Shown here piece after piece: positions 10,587 to 22,800 of a DNA stretch of 64,000 nucleotides. This stretch comes from Clonostachys chloroleuca. Taxonomy: Eukaryota > Ascomycota > Sordariomycetes > Hypocreales > Bionectriaceae. The DNA lies in assembly GCA_037952775.1 (NCBI GenBank), contig JBANAY010000003.1:23498001-23562000 (forward strand), given 5' to 3'. Position 1 is the first letter of the stretch. The number at the start of each line of letters is the position of its first letter. Both the position numbers and the translations under genes were made by a program. The notes beneath the pieces are model-generated. The model ran no database searches and was not told the origin of the DNA. It saw only the letters and a list, made by a program, of their open reading frames with translations.

Positions 10587-12431
10587 TCATGCCTCCTGGT
10601 TCCCAAGTCTTGCATCGTATACCTCCCGTAGAATACGATCCTTCTTCGCTGTATCATCCACGCCGCTTCGATCGTTGAAGACTTCATCCATTTGCTCCAA
10701 AGTCTTTCCATTAGTCTCTGGGACACAAAACCAAACCCAGACGAAGGAGAGTAGACAGAACACGGCAAAGAACACATAGGCACCGAAACCTGTCTGCTGA
10801 ACCAGAGGAGGCGTAATAAGCCCAATGATGAAGTTGTTGATCCAATCTGAAATGAATGTTAGTAGAAGCTAAAGATGGAACAGAGAGGCAAAAATGGTCA
10901 TGGGGACTTACTTGAGCATGTAGAAATCGCAACACCTTTCGCTCGCAAGCTCGAAGGGAAGACCTCGGAAGGCATCGCCCAAGGAACAGGGCCCCATGAA
11001 GCACCGAAGGCAAGCATGTAAAACAGCAAAAAGGCGACGCTCGTCCATCCCTCCGCAGTATGGTTGGGCCAATCCTTGGAATACTTTCCAACTAGAATGG
11101 CAATAATCAAGTGCGGGACAAACATCAGGAAACTGCCGATGAGCAAAATAGACCTGCGTCCGAATCGATCTAGTGTCCAGAGACTGCTGAACACACCCAC
11201 CAACTGCGTAACATTAAGTACGCCGGACATGATGAGCTGCATGTTGTAATCGAGACCCATCGTGCCAAAGAGAGTGGGTGAATAGTAAATCAGCGCATTA
11301 ATGCCCACGAACTGCTGAAAGAACATGATCCCTGCTCCGACGAGCGTACGTCTCCAACATCCAGGCTTTAGGCAATCTGTCCAGCTGACAAACTCTAGCT
11401 TGATTCTCGAGGTAGCATCAGTCCTTGACGTAAGCTGGGGATGACGCTCTCGCAGAACGCTGGCCTGGAATCTAGCTTCAGCAATGATGTCCATCCACTC
11501 ACGTTGAACGCGGCTGTCAGTTTCTGGCAACCCTCGCAGCTTCGCAAGGTTGGACAGGGCTTCTTCCTCGCGATCCTTGGAAGCGAGCCATCGAGGGGAA
11601 TAAGGGAGAAATACAGCGCCGAATCCGAGCAGTAAACCGGGAAGAATTTGTAGGAGAAAGGGGAGCTGCCAGGACCAGTTACTAGGCATGTCTTTGGTGC
11701 CATATGTGATCCAGAAAGCCACCACAATACCGAACACGATGGACAGCTCTTCGAACACAAGCAATGAGCCACGGATCTCTGGGGGAGAAATTTCTGAAAT
11801 ATAAAGCGGAACGACCATCGAAAGCCTGTAAATTAACCACCGTCAGTTGTAAACTGTATCCAAGAAGGTTCCCGGGAGAGACTCACTGTCCGATGCCGAT
11901 ACCGCCAATGAATCGGCCAACGACAAGCATGGCGTAGTTGACAGCAGCGGTCTGAAGGGCAGAGCCGATAACGAACACCACCACAGCAACCATGAGCGAT
12001 CGCTTCCTGGAAATCCAATCCGCAATCCACCCTTGGTTTAAAGCTCCGATAAATGCGCCCAGTGTTATCATAGCCGTCATGAGACCTTTTTTGAAACCTG
12101 CACCAGGTGCACTGTCGGAGACTTCGGGGAATCGATCGAGAAAGTGATCCATCACCAGGGTGACACTGATGACGCCCTGGTCATAGCCAAAGAGAAGCCC
12201 ACCGATGGCCGAGAAAGCGGCGCACATCGCAACGTAAGGCGAGGAGAACAGCCCACGAAAACCTAACGGGTGAGTTAATTTTCAAGAACAGACAGACAGG
12301 GCGTCAGGGGGCAATTTCATACCAGACGGGCCATAGGGCTCAATTGGCAGGCTCATGCCGGCGTGTTCTTCTGTCTTGACGCCATATTCGTCAAGCTTAG
12401 ACTCGGAGGCCGGCTCAGCTTTCTTGCCCAT
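10587..12431 (-). CDS. MFS sugar porter (hexose transporter-like)
   Basis: Four exons on the - strand: 12431-12323, 12262-11887, 11825-10912 and 10846-10587, giving 552 aa with all joins in phase and GT-AG ends. The protein has twelve-helix MFS architecture and sugar-porter signatures: GGLLFGYDQGVISV in helix 1, GRFIGGIGIGQ, PYSPRWL (PESPR-type) before the central loop, QQFVGINALIYYSP in helix 7, DRFGRR, and the C-terminal PETNGKTLEQMD. It should be a plasma-membrane H+/sugar symporter; the substrate cannot be read from sequence, and hexose, pentose or disaccharide are all possible. It is divergently transcribed from a Zn2Cys6 regulator with 533 bp between the start codons, a common arrangement for a transporter and its controller. 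Confidence 0.9.
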
Positions 12432-12964
12432 GGTGCAAGTGATGACGGCGATGGTAGTGCTGGAAAAAGTTTTCGAGGTACTTGGAGTTTAGTCACGGAT
12501 GAGTGCTGGTGAGAGAGATGAGGCTGGGAAGAGGAGGCAACGTGAGTCTTATATAGTTCGAGTCTTGAGCCTTGAGCGACAATCGACCACTCCAATTATA
12601 TGTCTCTTCGCCGACAATGTTTCATTGGGACCAATAGAGCTGAAGGAATTATTCTGCGTCTTCCCCATATCATGGGGTAGAACGGGGTCTGGGGTACTTC
12701 AAGTGACTTGACCGAGTCAGCAAGGTGACACTAATGACATCTCCTCCAGTCCGGGGAAGCGAATCACACGTAGTTTCACAGCTAAAAGTGGAGAGTCACA
12801 GGCAGACTTAACCAAGTTGAATCGGGGATTTTGCCCTTGGCTGGATAAAACTAGAGCGTTGCCCCGAGAGTCGGACCTTTTCCCTCATTCATGCATCAAT
12901 CACAGCAAATTGGAATACAACCCGGCACAAAACTCCAGTCAAACAAGGCCACAGGCGAGACAGA
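12432..12964. promoter_or_regulatory. Shared divergent promoter of sugar porter and regulator
   Basis: 533 bp between two start codons facing away from each other. It holds two matches to the CreA consensus SYGGRG: CTGGGG at 12689-12694 and CCGGGG at 12751-12756. These are what carbon-catabolite control would use, but a 6-base consensus also occurs by chance. Confidence 0.45.
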
Positions 12965-14921
12965 ATGAACAGACCCGGCACGTCGAACGCATGCCTGGTA
13001 AGTTCATTCCTAGCCAATATCCTTCACCCGGCTTCCCCTTTCTGACGAGGTTCTAGACCTGCAGAGAGCAGCATCTAAAGTGTGTTTGGAGTCCGGAGAA
13101 CCTGGAGGGGCGATCCAGAACATGCCTCCGATGTGTTTCCGCGGGAAGGGTTTGCACATTCTCCCCGGCCTTCCGTTTTAAGCATTCAAGCGGGTAAGCC
13201 TGCCCTGTGCTCAAATCGAGAAATTAAACAGATTGATATTAACTGAGCGCGTTCAATGACGCAGACCATTCGGCAGAGAACAGTCGTGGGTTCGTTGCCC
13301 AAGGCGGTGTGAGCATATTCTGATGTAGAGGATTCTCAAATTTGAGAAGTGTAACTGACGGGGAACAAGTACGATTTGTTGACGAAACACCGGACATTGA
13401 GAGTCACTATGTCTCAGGATCCAACACCCTATTACAAGGCGATTACGAAGAGCCAGACCATTCCTCCGAAGGAACGATAGAAGTCAACGACGCAGAATCG
13501 TTTGAGATAATTCCCGACCGCGTAAACAACTCAATACACGAAACTCCTTTGCCCGCTTCAACCTCATATGATGCTCTACCGCGGACCGAACTTTACAGAG
13601 AATATGGTCTTATTCCGCATAATTCATTGCTGGGGTTAGCCTCTGAATCTGTCTCAATACCCCTTACAAAGCCGCACGAGGTGCGTTTGATGAAATACTA
13701 CTTGGAGTACATGTGCACCTGGGTAAGTTTTTTCCAGCTAGAAAAATCAATGAACATCACACTGAATGCTTTAGTTTGATCTGTGCGATTGCCGTAGCCA
13801 TTTCGCCAACATTGTGCCCTATAGGGCGGCCAATAGCCCGACGCTTCTCAACGCCATCTTCGCCTTGTCATCGAGACATCTCAGTCTAAACGGGGGATAT
13901 GACCCATATGCATCCGATCGATACCACCAAGAATGCCTCAAACACCTATCTACCATATCTGGGGACTCGACAGACCTCGCCAACGACGATTTACTAGCTG
14001 CGACCATTCTCCTCCGCACGTTAGAGGAGCTCGATGTTCCACTCCTTGGTACCGACCTTGAGGGTCATCTTCTGGGGATACAACTGTTCATGAATACACC
14101 CAACTCAACCTCGCCTCCAAGCAGCCTTCGGCAAGCATCATTTTGGATTGGCCTGAGGCAGGAGATAACAATGAGTTCTGCTACGCAAAGACCAGTCAAG
14201 ATCAAGCTTGACCACGCCTTCATTGATCGGTCCTTTTCCCCAGCCGACGACGATACCTGGGCGAACCGCATCATCGTACATTGCGCAGAAGTCATGAATT
14301 ATTGCTTTGGAAACGGAGATCGCAGCATGGCAGAATATCAAGCGCTCGAGGACTATGACCAAGGCTGGCTAAGGGCTCGGCCGGTGTCGTGGCTGCCGAT
14401 AGCCTACAGCGAACCACTTGAATCGCATCATGAAGTGTTTCCCAACATCTTATATGTTTGCCATGCCGTCGGTAAGTTGGAGAGACTCAAGGTACTGTGG
14501 GAATCTTGCTGACTGTTCTGCAGTAATTGGTATTGCTCATAGTATCTATGCGCGTCTGCTACTCATGTGTCATGATGACCGTGGTCCGCGGGTAGGACCA
14601 TCAGCGCGGATATCCCGAAAAAGAATTGATGTAAGCCAATGGTCCAAGCCAAGTCACTTTTCAACGCTCATCTAACTGGCAAAGGATAATATACGGATGC
14701 AGTTGCGAGAACTATGCGGAATAGCTCTGTCGAATGTCGCCACGAGACCAGCCATGTTTACAGCTTGCATGGGCGTTACTGCCTGTGGCGATCGGTTCAC
14801 TGATAAGAAGGACCAAGATGCACTTCTTAATGTGTTAATATCAACCGAAACGAAACATTCCTGGCCCACGGCGGCAGCGCAGGCACATTTGAAAAGAGCT
14901 TGGGGCTGGGAAGAGACATGA
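12965..14921 (+). CDS. Zn2Cys6 transcription factor with fungal-specific C-terminal domain
   Basis: Six exons: 12965-12997, 13057-13193, 13329-13722, 13775-14471, 14524-14630 and 14685-14921, giving 534 aa with every phase matching. The zinc cluster is split by the first intron: C10, C13, C20, C34, C37, C44 (CX2CX6CX13CX2CX6C), with an unusually long middle linker. The C-terminal two thirds, with a LFALSSRHLSL-type segment and the ending WPTAAAQAHLKRAWGWEE, resemble the Fungal_trans_2 (ARCA-like) regulatory domain. It should bind CGG half-sites in the nucleus. The divergent sugar porter and the downstream oxidoreductase are its likeliest targets. The tiny first exon (33 nt) and the 135-nt second intron are the least certain parts of the model. 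Confidence 0.85.
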
Positions 14922-15933
14922 TATCAATTTATTCAAAAATAGCTGGCATAAATTCAATAGGAATCCCGTGGTAATGTTATGCTATATCACAGTGCATTGA
15001 AAAAGTAACAAGGCTATGCTCAGAGCAGCCACTATGACTTGGTCATAGCCATTCTCTATTGAGGCCTGGGATGTCACAGGTTCACCGAGGCACTACAGCG
15101 CCGGAGGCAAAATCCGTGGAGGGCATCGTGAAATGCTGCCTGGACAATCACTTAAAGGAGGAAACATGGTTCGTTCTGGGGTTGTTTGAACATTCATATT
15201 TTGGCTAGAGTTTGCAGTATGTTGATGGTGGGTATTTGTTTTGAGGTAGGTATAGAATGTTAATATCATCCAGAGGTTTCCTCCATTTCCTTTTGTCTTT
15301 TCTTCCCCTTTCCTCCTTGTTTGTTTTCCTTCCTTTGGATAAGGAAGGGGGACGTTAATCGTTCCCATAATTAGGTGAGTTGTGCTCATGAAGGTCGATC
15401 GGAATAGTCTTCCGAGGAGGCGCAAAACCAGCGAATCTAAGAGGTTCGGAAAACCCCTCATCTCGCTGTGCAGGCCTTAGCCTCCCCATTTACGGGGATC
15501 TGGCCGGGTCTGCGTCACTGTACAGTACATATTCCGCTTTCTGAGCAACTTTGGTTCTTCCCCCCTGTATCGAAAGCGCTGGGACTTGAGGGCTGAGCAC
15601 GACTCTACTCCACATAGGTCTCGAAATATGGGGTACTGAGCCAATCAAAGCCTTGCAAGCTATGGAGGCTCCAAGACGATGAATCGGGGTGTTTTGCCCC
15701 GACAGATTTTGGCAAAAAGCCCCGAATACCTTGGACGTGATCGGCACGAGTGAGCAATGAGATTTTAGTAACATTTTCGATGAATGGTATTCGCATACAA
15801 CTCAGTTGTGCACGTTGCACAAATGGGAACATGAGTTGGCATCTATATATTCCTACACACCCCGTGGGAGAATGTTTCCTGGGGCAGCCATCCATCTCCA
15901 TTGCGATACTCTGTTATCCTACAATCATCCAAC
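14922..15933. other. Intergenic and upstream region of the oxidoreductase
   Basis: About 1 kb without a gene. A strong pyrimidine tract (15286-15345, T/C only in long runs) is typical of fungal promoters. Nothing else was recognised. Confidence 0.55.
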
Positions 15934-17067
15934 ATGGCGGCCGTGAAGCTTCAAATAGGCGTTGCAGGCCTCGGTCGGATGGGCAAAAGACATGCTCTTA
16001 ATTTTCTTCAAAACGTCCCACGTGCCACCTTGGTTGCCGTCAGCACCCCCGACGCTGATGAACGTCAATGGGCTAAGGAGAATCTCGGTCCTCACGGCGT
16101 AACTGTATATGAAACGTATGCAGACCTTTTATCACACCAGGGCCTCAGCGCTGTTTGCGTGGCGTCTGCTACTGCAGTACATGCCGAGCAAGCTATTGCT
16201 GCCATTGCGGCAGGGAAGCATGTCCTGTGTGAGAAGCCGCTTGGCATATCAGTTGACATTGTAAGTGTTTGAAGGCCCTTTGGATTGTCCTAGTCGGGAA
16301 ATCGATCATCTGCTTACACTCCCCAGTCTCAAACCGTCGTCGATGCTGCAGCTGCTCGGCCAGATTTAAAAGTCATGTGTGGCTTTTCCCGTCGCTTTGA
16401 CGCCTCATATCGAGATGCTTATTCAAAGATGCAATCGGGAATGATTGGGCGACCATCTGTGCTTCGAAGCCAGACCTGCGATGTTCTGGACCCGTCCGGC
16501 TTTTTCGTTGCATACGCTGAGTTCTCGGGTGGAATTTTCGTCGACTGCAGTATCCACGACATCGACTTGGCGTTGTGGTTCTTTGGGGAGGATGCCAAGG
16601 TCCGGTCAGTACATGCAGTAGGAATCACAGCGGTAGAGCCGGACCTGCGCAAGTATAACGATCGCGACAATGCGGTTGGTGTCGTAGAGTTCAACGACGG
16701 CCGGATCGCTTACCTCTATGCCTCTCGCATGATGGCTGCTGGCCAAGAGGACGCAACAGAGATCATTGGGACCAAGGGTAAACTGACGGTGAACATGGTT
16801 CCGACGGAAAACCATGTACGAATCTACCAGCCAGGAGGAATCCGACATGAGCTGCCTCAGAACTATTGGGGTAGATTCCGCGCTGCTTTCACTACAGAGG
16901 CCATTGAGTTTACGGACTCTGTGTTGAATGATACCTCAGTGCCTGTCAAGTTGGAATCGGCGGTCACAGCAGTACGGATAGGTGCAGCATTGCAAAAGTC
17001 GATGATTACGGGGGAAAAGATCGTGTTTGATGAATCTGGCGCGGAAGGTGACAGGGCTCGGCTGTAA
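15934..17067 (+). CDS. Gfo/Idh/MocA-family NAD(P) oxidoreductase
   Basis: Two exons, 15934-16260 and 16327-17067, giving 355 aa. The N-terminus has a Rossmann fold (GVAGLGRMGKRHA), followed by the family's CEKPLG motif with the catalytic lysine, and the sugar-binding half contains GGIFVDCSIHDIDLALWFFG with the Asp and His of the active site. The length and these motifs fit myo-inositol 2-dehydrogenase-like and related sugar dehydrogenases, which oxidise a ring hydroxyl or the anomeric carbon. The ORF could formally be extended upstream from a TTG, but the ATG at 15934 sits just before the Rossmann strand. The substrate is not determined. Its position between the regulator/sugar porter pair and a GH30 glycanase suggests a sugar released or taken up by these proteins. 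Confidence 0.85.
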
Positions 17068-18034
17068 CTTTGAAATGAAGGTGCATAATGGGATTAGAGT
17101 TCTAGAATCGTCAATAGACAATCATATAGCAAAATCAGATCTGAAACAGATGGTTTTATGATGAGAATGTTTGATGTTTTGATTACCACCCCAAGTGCAC
17201 TCGAGACATGAAGATACGGAGTTTGAACTCGGATCCTTGGTCGCTTTGAATCACATCCGGTCACATATTTGGCATTGCATTGGCAAGAGTAATTGTTCCG
17301 AGCTGCTGGGATAGGATCGGGTGACTGTGATCATCCCTTTCCACCCAAGTGGCTCAAATTAAACATGGCATACCAAACCCTTTTCACACAAGGTAGGGAG
17401 CTATTTTCCTTGTCAATGAAACGAAATAGAATAACGAGAAAGCAATAAGCAATTCTCTAGTGTTTAGATTAGTGTTGTGTTCATTACTGGCTTAATTGTT
17501 TTGAATGTTGTCCGGAGTCTCAGCGCTGGAGGCTTTGGTGTGCCATGTTTATATCAGTGTCAGTCGCACGTCACTCTTGCCCCTCATTTGGTCACGCATT
17601 GGGTAGCATTGAAATTGGCAAGAACATATTCTAGTACATTTCGGGAATCCGGAGTCGAGCCTCCATGTAGAATCGCGGTGCGTCTCAATTCATATACGTT
17701 TTGGCTTCGAGTTCGCAATCCTGATTGAAGCGGCATGATGCTGTGACCCGATATTCCGCCCTAACCAAGAAGGAAGTTACAATATCACCACACGTATAGA
17801 TTTAGCACTATTGAGACAGTTACTCTATCACGTATTGGCGCGGATAATCTTCCAGAGCCATTGCGACCGTAGACGGATACGGCGGCAGTTTAGGCCTAGT
17901 TTCTGGATAAACTCCCGGCATGGGATGGATAGCAGTATAAGTTCAGGGCAGGCCCAACTCTTTTGCCAAGTAATCACTTTGAAATGTGAGGACACTTGAG
18001 CGAAATTGCAATCACTATTCAGAAGACAACCGCC
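17068..18034. other. Intergenic, promoter side of the GH30 gene
   Basis: About 970 bp without a supported ORF and without repeats shared with the rest of the window that I can see. Confidence 0.5.
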
Positions 18035-19483
18035 ATGATTCGACGTGTCCGTGCGATTTTGTTGGCTCTCGTGGTCAGCTCACTGACAGCTGCTGATACC
18101 ACAACAACAATCGACCCCAAATCCAACTGGGGTACTTGGGAGGGATGGGGAACCTCACTTGCTTGGTGGGCTGCTGCCTTTGGAGCGAGAACCGACCTCG
18201 CAGATGTCTTTTTCACTCTGGGTACGACTACGGTAAATGGCCAGTCATTGCCAGGCCTTGGCTTCAACATCGCACGGTATAACGCCGGAGCCTGCAGCAC
18301 AAACACCTACAACGGGAGTACCATGGTTGTTTCTCCTAAGATGATTCCGTCGCGTCAAATTCAGGGTTACTGGCTGAATTGGGCCAGCGCCGACCCGAGC
18401 AGCAGTAGTTGGGACTGGTCTCGGGACTCTAATCAGCGCACGATGCTGCGCAACGCCCGCGCCAGAGGTGCCAACATCCTTGAGCTCTTTTCTAATTCGC
18501 CCATGTGGTGGATGTGTAACAACCACAATCCTTCTGGGTCAGATGATGGCAGTAGCGACAATCTACAGTCGTGGAACTACCAGCAACACGCTGTCTACAT
18601 GGCCGCCATTGCCAAGTACGCGAGCCAGAACTGGGGTCTTACATTCCAGTCTGTGGATCCCTTCAATGAGCCGTCTGCCTCCTGGTGGAATGGGAAAACA
18701 GGGACACAGGAAGGTTGCCACTTCAATGTTGCCACGCAGGCAACGGTGCTCGGATATCTTCGAAGCGAGCTCGATAGCCGCGGTCTGACTGGGACTCTCA
18801 TTTCTGCATCGGATGAAACCTCATATGACGCCGCCGTATCAACATTCAATTCGCTTGGGTCTAGTGCTCTCAGCATGGTCAACCGCATCAACGTGCATGG
18901 GTACCAGTACGGTGACGGAAGGCGAGACACTCTGCATTCACTGGCCTCTTCAGCAGGCAAGAAGCTGTGGAACAGCGAGTACGGCGAGAGCGATGCTACA
19001 GGCCAGCGGCTGGTGAGCAATCTCATGTTGGACTTTAGATGGCTAAAGCCCACTGCTTGGGTATATTGGCAGGTCTTGGACGGTGGAGGATGGGGCGTGA
19101 TCGATGCTGACAACGATGCTCTAACGATTGGATCTGCTAACCAAAAATACTTTGCCTTGGCTCAATTCACTAGACACATTCGTCCTGGAATGGTCATCCT
19201 TGACGGCGGCAATTCGAACACAGTCGCAGCCTACGATTCCTCCGCTAGAAAGCTGGTCATCGTGGCGGTCAATTGGGACAGTGCACAATATCTGAACTTT
19301 GATCTTTCCAAGTTCACCCAGCCAGGGGTCAATGGTGCACTCGTACGGCGTTGGAGTACTCAGCTCACAAGCGGGAACCGATACGTTGCCGCTAGTGACA
19401 CCTACATCAGCGGTACCAAGTTTTGGTCATACTTCAGTACGGGGGCCGTTCAAACGTTTGAAGTAGACAACGTTATTCTATAG
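18035..19483 (+). CDS. Secreted GH30 glycoside hydrolase, endo-beta-1,6-galactanase-like
   Basis: A single exon of 482 aa from the ATG at 18035; an upstream TTG extension is not needed. Residues 1-20 form a signal peptide (MIRRVRAILLALVVSSLTAA). The (beta/alpha)8 barrel shows the clan GH-A pair of glutamates: acid/base E212 in DPFNEPSASWW and nucleophile E315 in LWNSEYGESD. FSNSPMWWM and the SWEWGTS-like start (NWGTWEGWGTSLAWW) are characteristic of GH30 subfamily 5, the fungal endo-beta-1,6-galactanases acting on type II arabinogalactan side chains. A C-terminal beta domain follows (about 375-482). The enzyme should act outside the cell. Subfamily assignment is from motif memory; another GH30 specificity such as beta-1,6-glucanase is the main alternative. 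Confidence 0.85.
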   Translation: MIRRVRAILLALVVSSLTAADTTTTIDPKSNWGTWEGWGTSLAWWAAAFGARTDLADVFFTLGTTTVNGQSLPGLGFNIARYNAGACSTNTYNGSTMVVSPKMIPSRQIQGYWLNWASADPSSSSWDWSRDSNQRTMLRNARARGANILELFSNSPMWWMCNNHNPSGSDDGSSDNLQSWNYQQHAVYMAAIAKYASQNWGLTFQSVDPFNEPSASWWNGKTGTQEGCHFNVATQATVLGYLRSELDSRGLTGTLISASDETSYDAAVSTFNSLGSSALSMVNRINVHGYQYGDGRRDTLHSLASSAGKKLWNSEYGESDATGQRLVSNLMLDFRWLKPTAWVYWQVLDGGGWGVIDADNDALTIGSANQKYFALAQFTRHIRPGMVILDGGNSNTVAAYDSSARKLVIVAVNWDSAQYLNFDLSKFTQPGVNGALVRRWSTQLTSGNRYVAASDTYISGTKFWSYFSTGAVQTFEVDNVIL

Positions 19484-19833
19484 CTCTACATGTTATGTCT
19501 AAGTGGAACATTGCAGCGTTACTTCAAGGAATATGCTGGAGTGGCTAAACCAATATAAACTGTCATGAATATAATAACTATTCAATGCGTTGAGTTGTCT
19601 GGCCCTGGCAGCTTCATTGTTGTTAAAAAATATATTCTCTTTCTCTTCCGTCATGAATGTAATCATATTTTGATCCTCTCACTCAATATCGTATGTATTC
19701 GAGACAGTTTCGAGTTGCTAACAAAAACACACATGCCATTACCGTGGATCATGTGAGGGAAAGGTAATTGGATATACAATGGCAAAAACGAAACGCAATG
19801 ATTGTTTTCTTTATAACATGATGTCAGTCTCCT
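19484..19833. other. Short intergenic region between convergent genes
   Basis: It serves as the 3' flank of the GH30 gene (+) and of the NRPS-like gene (-). It contains a 60-bp repeat described separately. Confidence 0.5.
19591..19650 (+). repeat. Short dispersed repeat, copy 1
   Basis: TGAGTTGTCTGGCCCTGGCA and the following bases through TTCTCTTTCTCTTCCG match 38521-38580 with a few substitutions and small indels. Both copies lie just beyond the 3' end of a gene. Origin unknown; it could be the remnant of a mobile-element end. Confidence 0.55.
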
Positions 19834-22800
19834 TCATGACCAGGCCTTTTTCCAGTTTTCGACGCATTTTGCAAGTAGCCCGCTTTTGACAACATCAAAT
19901 CCACCGCTGATTGCCTGGCTCCCGTCCTCTGTCTTCTGTGTCTCAAACACCAGCCCACTCCTCCCAGGCTTGTCATTGTCATACTTATCGGTAAAGAAGT
20001 CAAGTAGCTTCACCGTCGGGTTCACGGTTGGATCCTGCTCGCCATCGCGAAGACGCTGCACCCACTCACGTTGGCTCACAATCTCGAATTCCAGCCCAGC
20101 AGCTGCAAGAGCGGGAAGGATGTCTTTTGTCCACTCCGATGTGTGAGGGTTCTGGACATGGTAGACAACGTCAGGATCCTCTCGTCGCTGGAAATAGCCC
20201 TCTACCTTGCTGCCCCCTTCTGCCAAGTTTGTTAGCTCCAGAACTGCCCGGGCGGACTTGTCGACCGGCAACCACGATGGTGTCTCATCCAGGGCCGGCA
20301 ACGCACCCAAGGTGACAGCTGCGCGGAACATGAGCGGGATAGCTTCAGTGGAATTCCAAAGTCCCATAACCGAGTCACCAATGATCTGTCCTGAGCGAAG
20401 AACCCGAGCTTCCATCCCGGTAGATGACGCAGCGGCCTTGATGATGTGTTCGGCCACCCATTTGCTACGAGCGTAACCCATGTTCTGCGCGTGGCCTGGC
20501 TCTCTGACAAACGTCTCTGCAACCCGACCAGGAGATGGTGTTCCCGCTGCGGCAGAAATGGAGGAGATGAACGAGAGGCGGGCAGGTCTGCTGAATGGCA
20601 CGGAAAGGCAGAGATCTAGAAGGTGGCGGAGGCCGGCAATATGCTGCGCTTCAAAGCTCCGAACCTTCAGGGTGAAGTTTACGGCCCATGCAGAGTGAAT
20701 GACGGATGTGACTGTAGTACGTAGAGATTCGTATACTGTTGACCCCAAGCCAAGATCAGGCAGGCTTAGGTCTGCAGGTAGGGCTGTGAACTTGGCTGAG
20801 TGTTGAGATGATGGGAGGCCGCCTTCTCTTAAAGAGGCTATGATTCTGGCATGCGCTGAGCGATGGTGTGGTGATAGCCCACGTGTATTCAAGGAATGAA
20901 GTACTCGCTCTTGCGCGACAGTGGGAGAGCTAGCCCTTACAAGGCAGTACACATGGGTAATGTGCGGGAGGGAAAGAAGTTGCGAGAGAATGTGTGCTCC
21001 CAGTGAACCTGTTGCTCCGGTAAGGAGCTGTGATCATCTTGTTAGCAGGAGTTTGCTTTGCCTGTCCGTAGGAATGATTACTTACGACGACTTCCCCTTC
21101 AGGGACAGAAGTACCAGCTTGAAATGGCTCGAACTTGCCGTACTTGGCCACAAGTTCCTCCATTATTTCCTCTTCCTTCTTCTCCACGATCGTGGATCCG
21201 GTTCTGAGCGACACCAGGTATTCTGTAAGTCGAGTGATGTTTGGGTAATCAAACACCACGTTCTGGCCCAAGACATTGCCGCCCAGGTCTAATTCTCGAA
21301 CGAGGTGGGAACGGGCATTGATTGCCTGCAAACTGTCTATTCCAGCGGCAAAAAAGTCGGTCTCGTTATCCAAAATCTGTACGCCAACACGCTCAGTGAA
21401 GAGATTTTTCAAATAGTCCTGCAACTCGGAACCCTCTAATGCTAGACGCTCTCCACCATCTGCTGAAGTCTCAAACTTCTCGTAGACGGATTCAATGAGG
21501 TCGTTGAAATGCTGGTAGCATGCAGCACGAATGACTGTGCCCTTGTCTGTTCGAGGGTAGGCGGTGCCAGCCGGCAGGATAGCCACCATCTCGCGAGATA
21601 TTCTTCCGAACTGCTCTCCTTTTTCGTTGGCATCGTCAATGATCGGCCAAAGCTGGTCCAGAAGCTCTTCAGCTGGCGTAGCTGCAGCGTGCTCACTAGG
21701 CATAATGAGAAGGCCAGGAAAGGCCTTGCCGACACCAAAGACGAGACAGTCCTGGACCAGCTCGCTTTGCCGGACACGATGCTCGTACGGGACGGGAAGG
21801 ACCTTTTCTCCGTTGAAAAGGGTGACGCGATCATCAAGGCGACCAAGATATTTCCAGGCGTCAGCGATTGTGGGATGTTTCACAAAAGTGTCTCGAGTTC
21901 GATACGAGTTCGGCGGTTCGTCAGAGTTAGAAATAGTCTTGGTAGGTAACCCGTCAAGTACCACCAGCTCGAAAATTCCAGGAGTAATCTCGTCAAACCA
22001 GAGATAAGGCTTGACCTTCTCCAGGGGTCTAACGTAGTTCCAATATTTGTCAGTCTTGGGGTCCCTTTGAGAAGTCATAAGCTGGCCCATTTCAGTTCTA
22101 TGTGCAGTGTTAGTTGAAATCCGAACATGAACTATCCTCTGTTCAGACTTACGCTCCGTAGTGCGACACAAGATTGACATCGTTTTGAACAAGGAGGTCG
22201 CCCAGATCATCAGGGCAGCTACTTCCTCCAAACAGAACCAGCCGAGCCTTGGCTAGTTGCCTGATACCCTCCTTGGTTTCAGCCAATACTTTGAGAGCGT
22301 AAGGAACACAGTGAAAGCTTTCGAAGTCAGCGGCCTCCATCGCTGCGACGAGGTGACCATTTGTCAGCGGCAAGTTTGCGTTGTAGATGGCTGTCCGCTG
22401 TCCGCTGACGAACCCGCGAAACATTGTTGACAGCCCGTGGTTGTGAAACAGAGGTAGCGTGACAAATGCACGCATGCCCGTGCCCGTTGCATAATTGCTG
22501 AGGCATTGCCTGTGTGTCTGATAGATGGGCTTGGGTAGACCCGTACTCCCTGAAGAATGCACGATGAACGCGACAGTATTTTCCTCGTCAATGAGCTCTG
22601 TCTCACGTTGGAACCTTGTCGGAATGTTCGACTTTTGTGACCAGACGGTTTGGTCTGCAAGATCGAAGCTTCGGACGGGATAGCCAGCGTCCTGTATTTT
22701 TGTGATGGTGGGCAAAAACTTGGGAGCTGCCACAATCTGAGTGCTCTCTGTCTTTTCAAGCAGCGAAACAAAAGCCTCTGTTGGAAGACGGGTTGATAAA

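Noticed and set aside
18595..19113. 172-codon ORF on the - strand within the GH30 gene
   Set aside because: It is the shadow of a long single-exon gene with strong family motifs on the + strand; the antisense translation shows no motif and no splice or promoter support.
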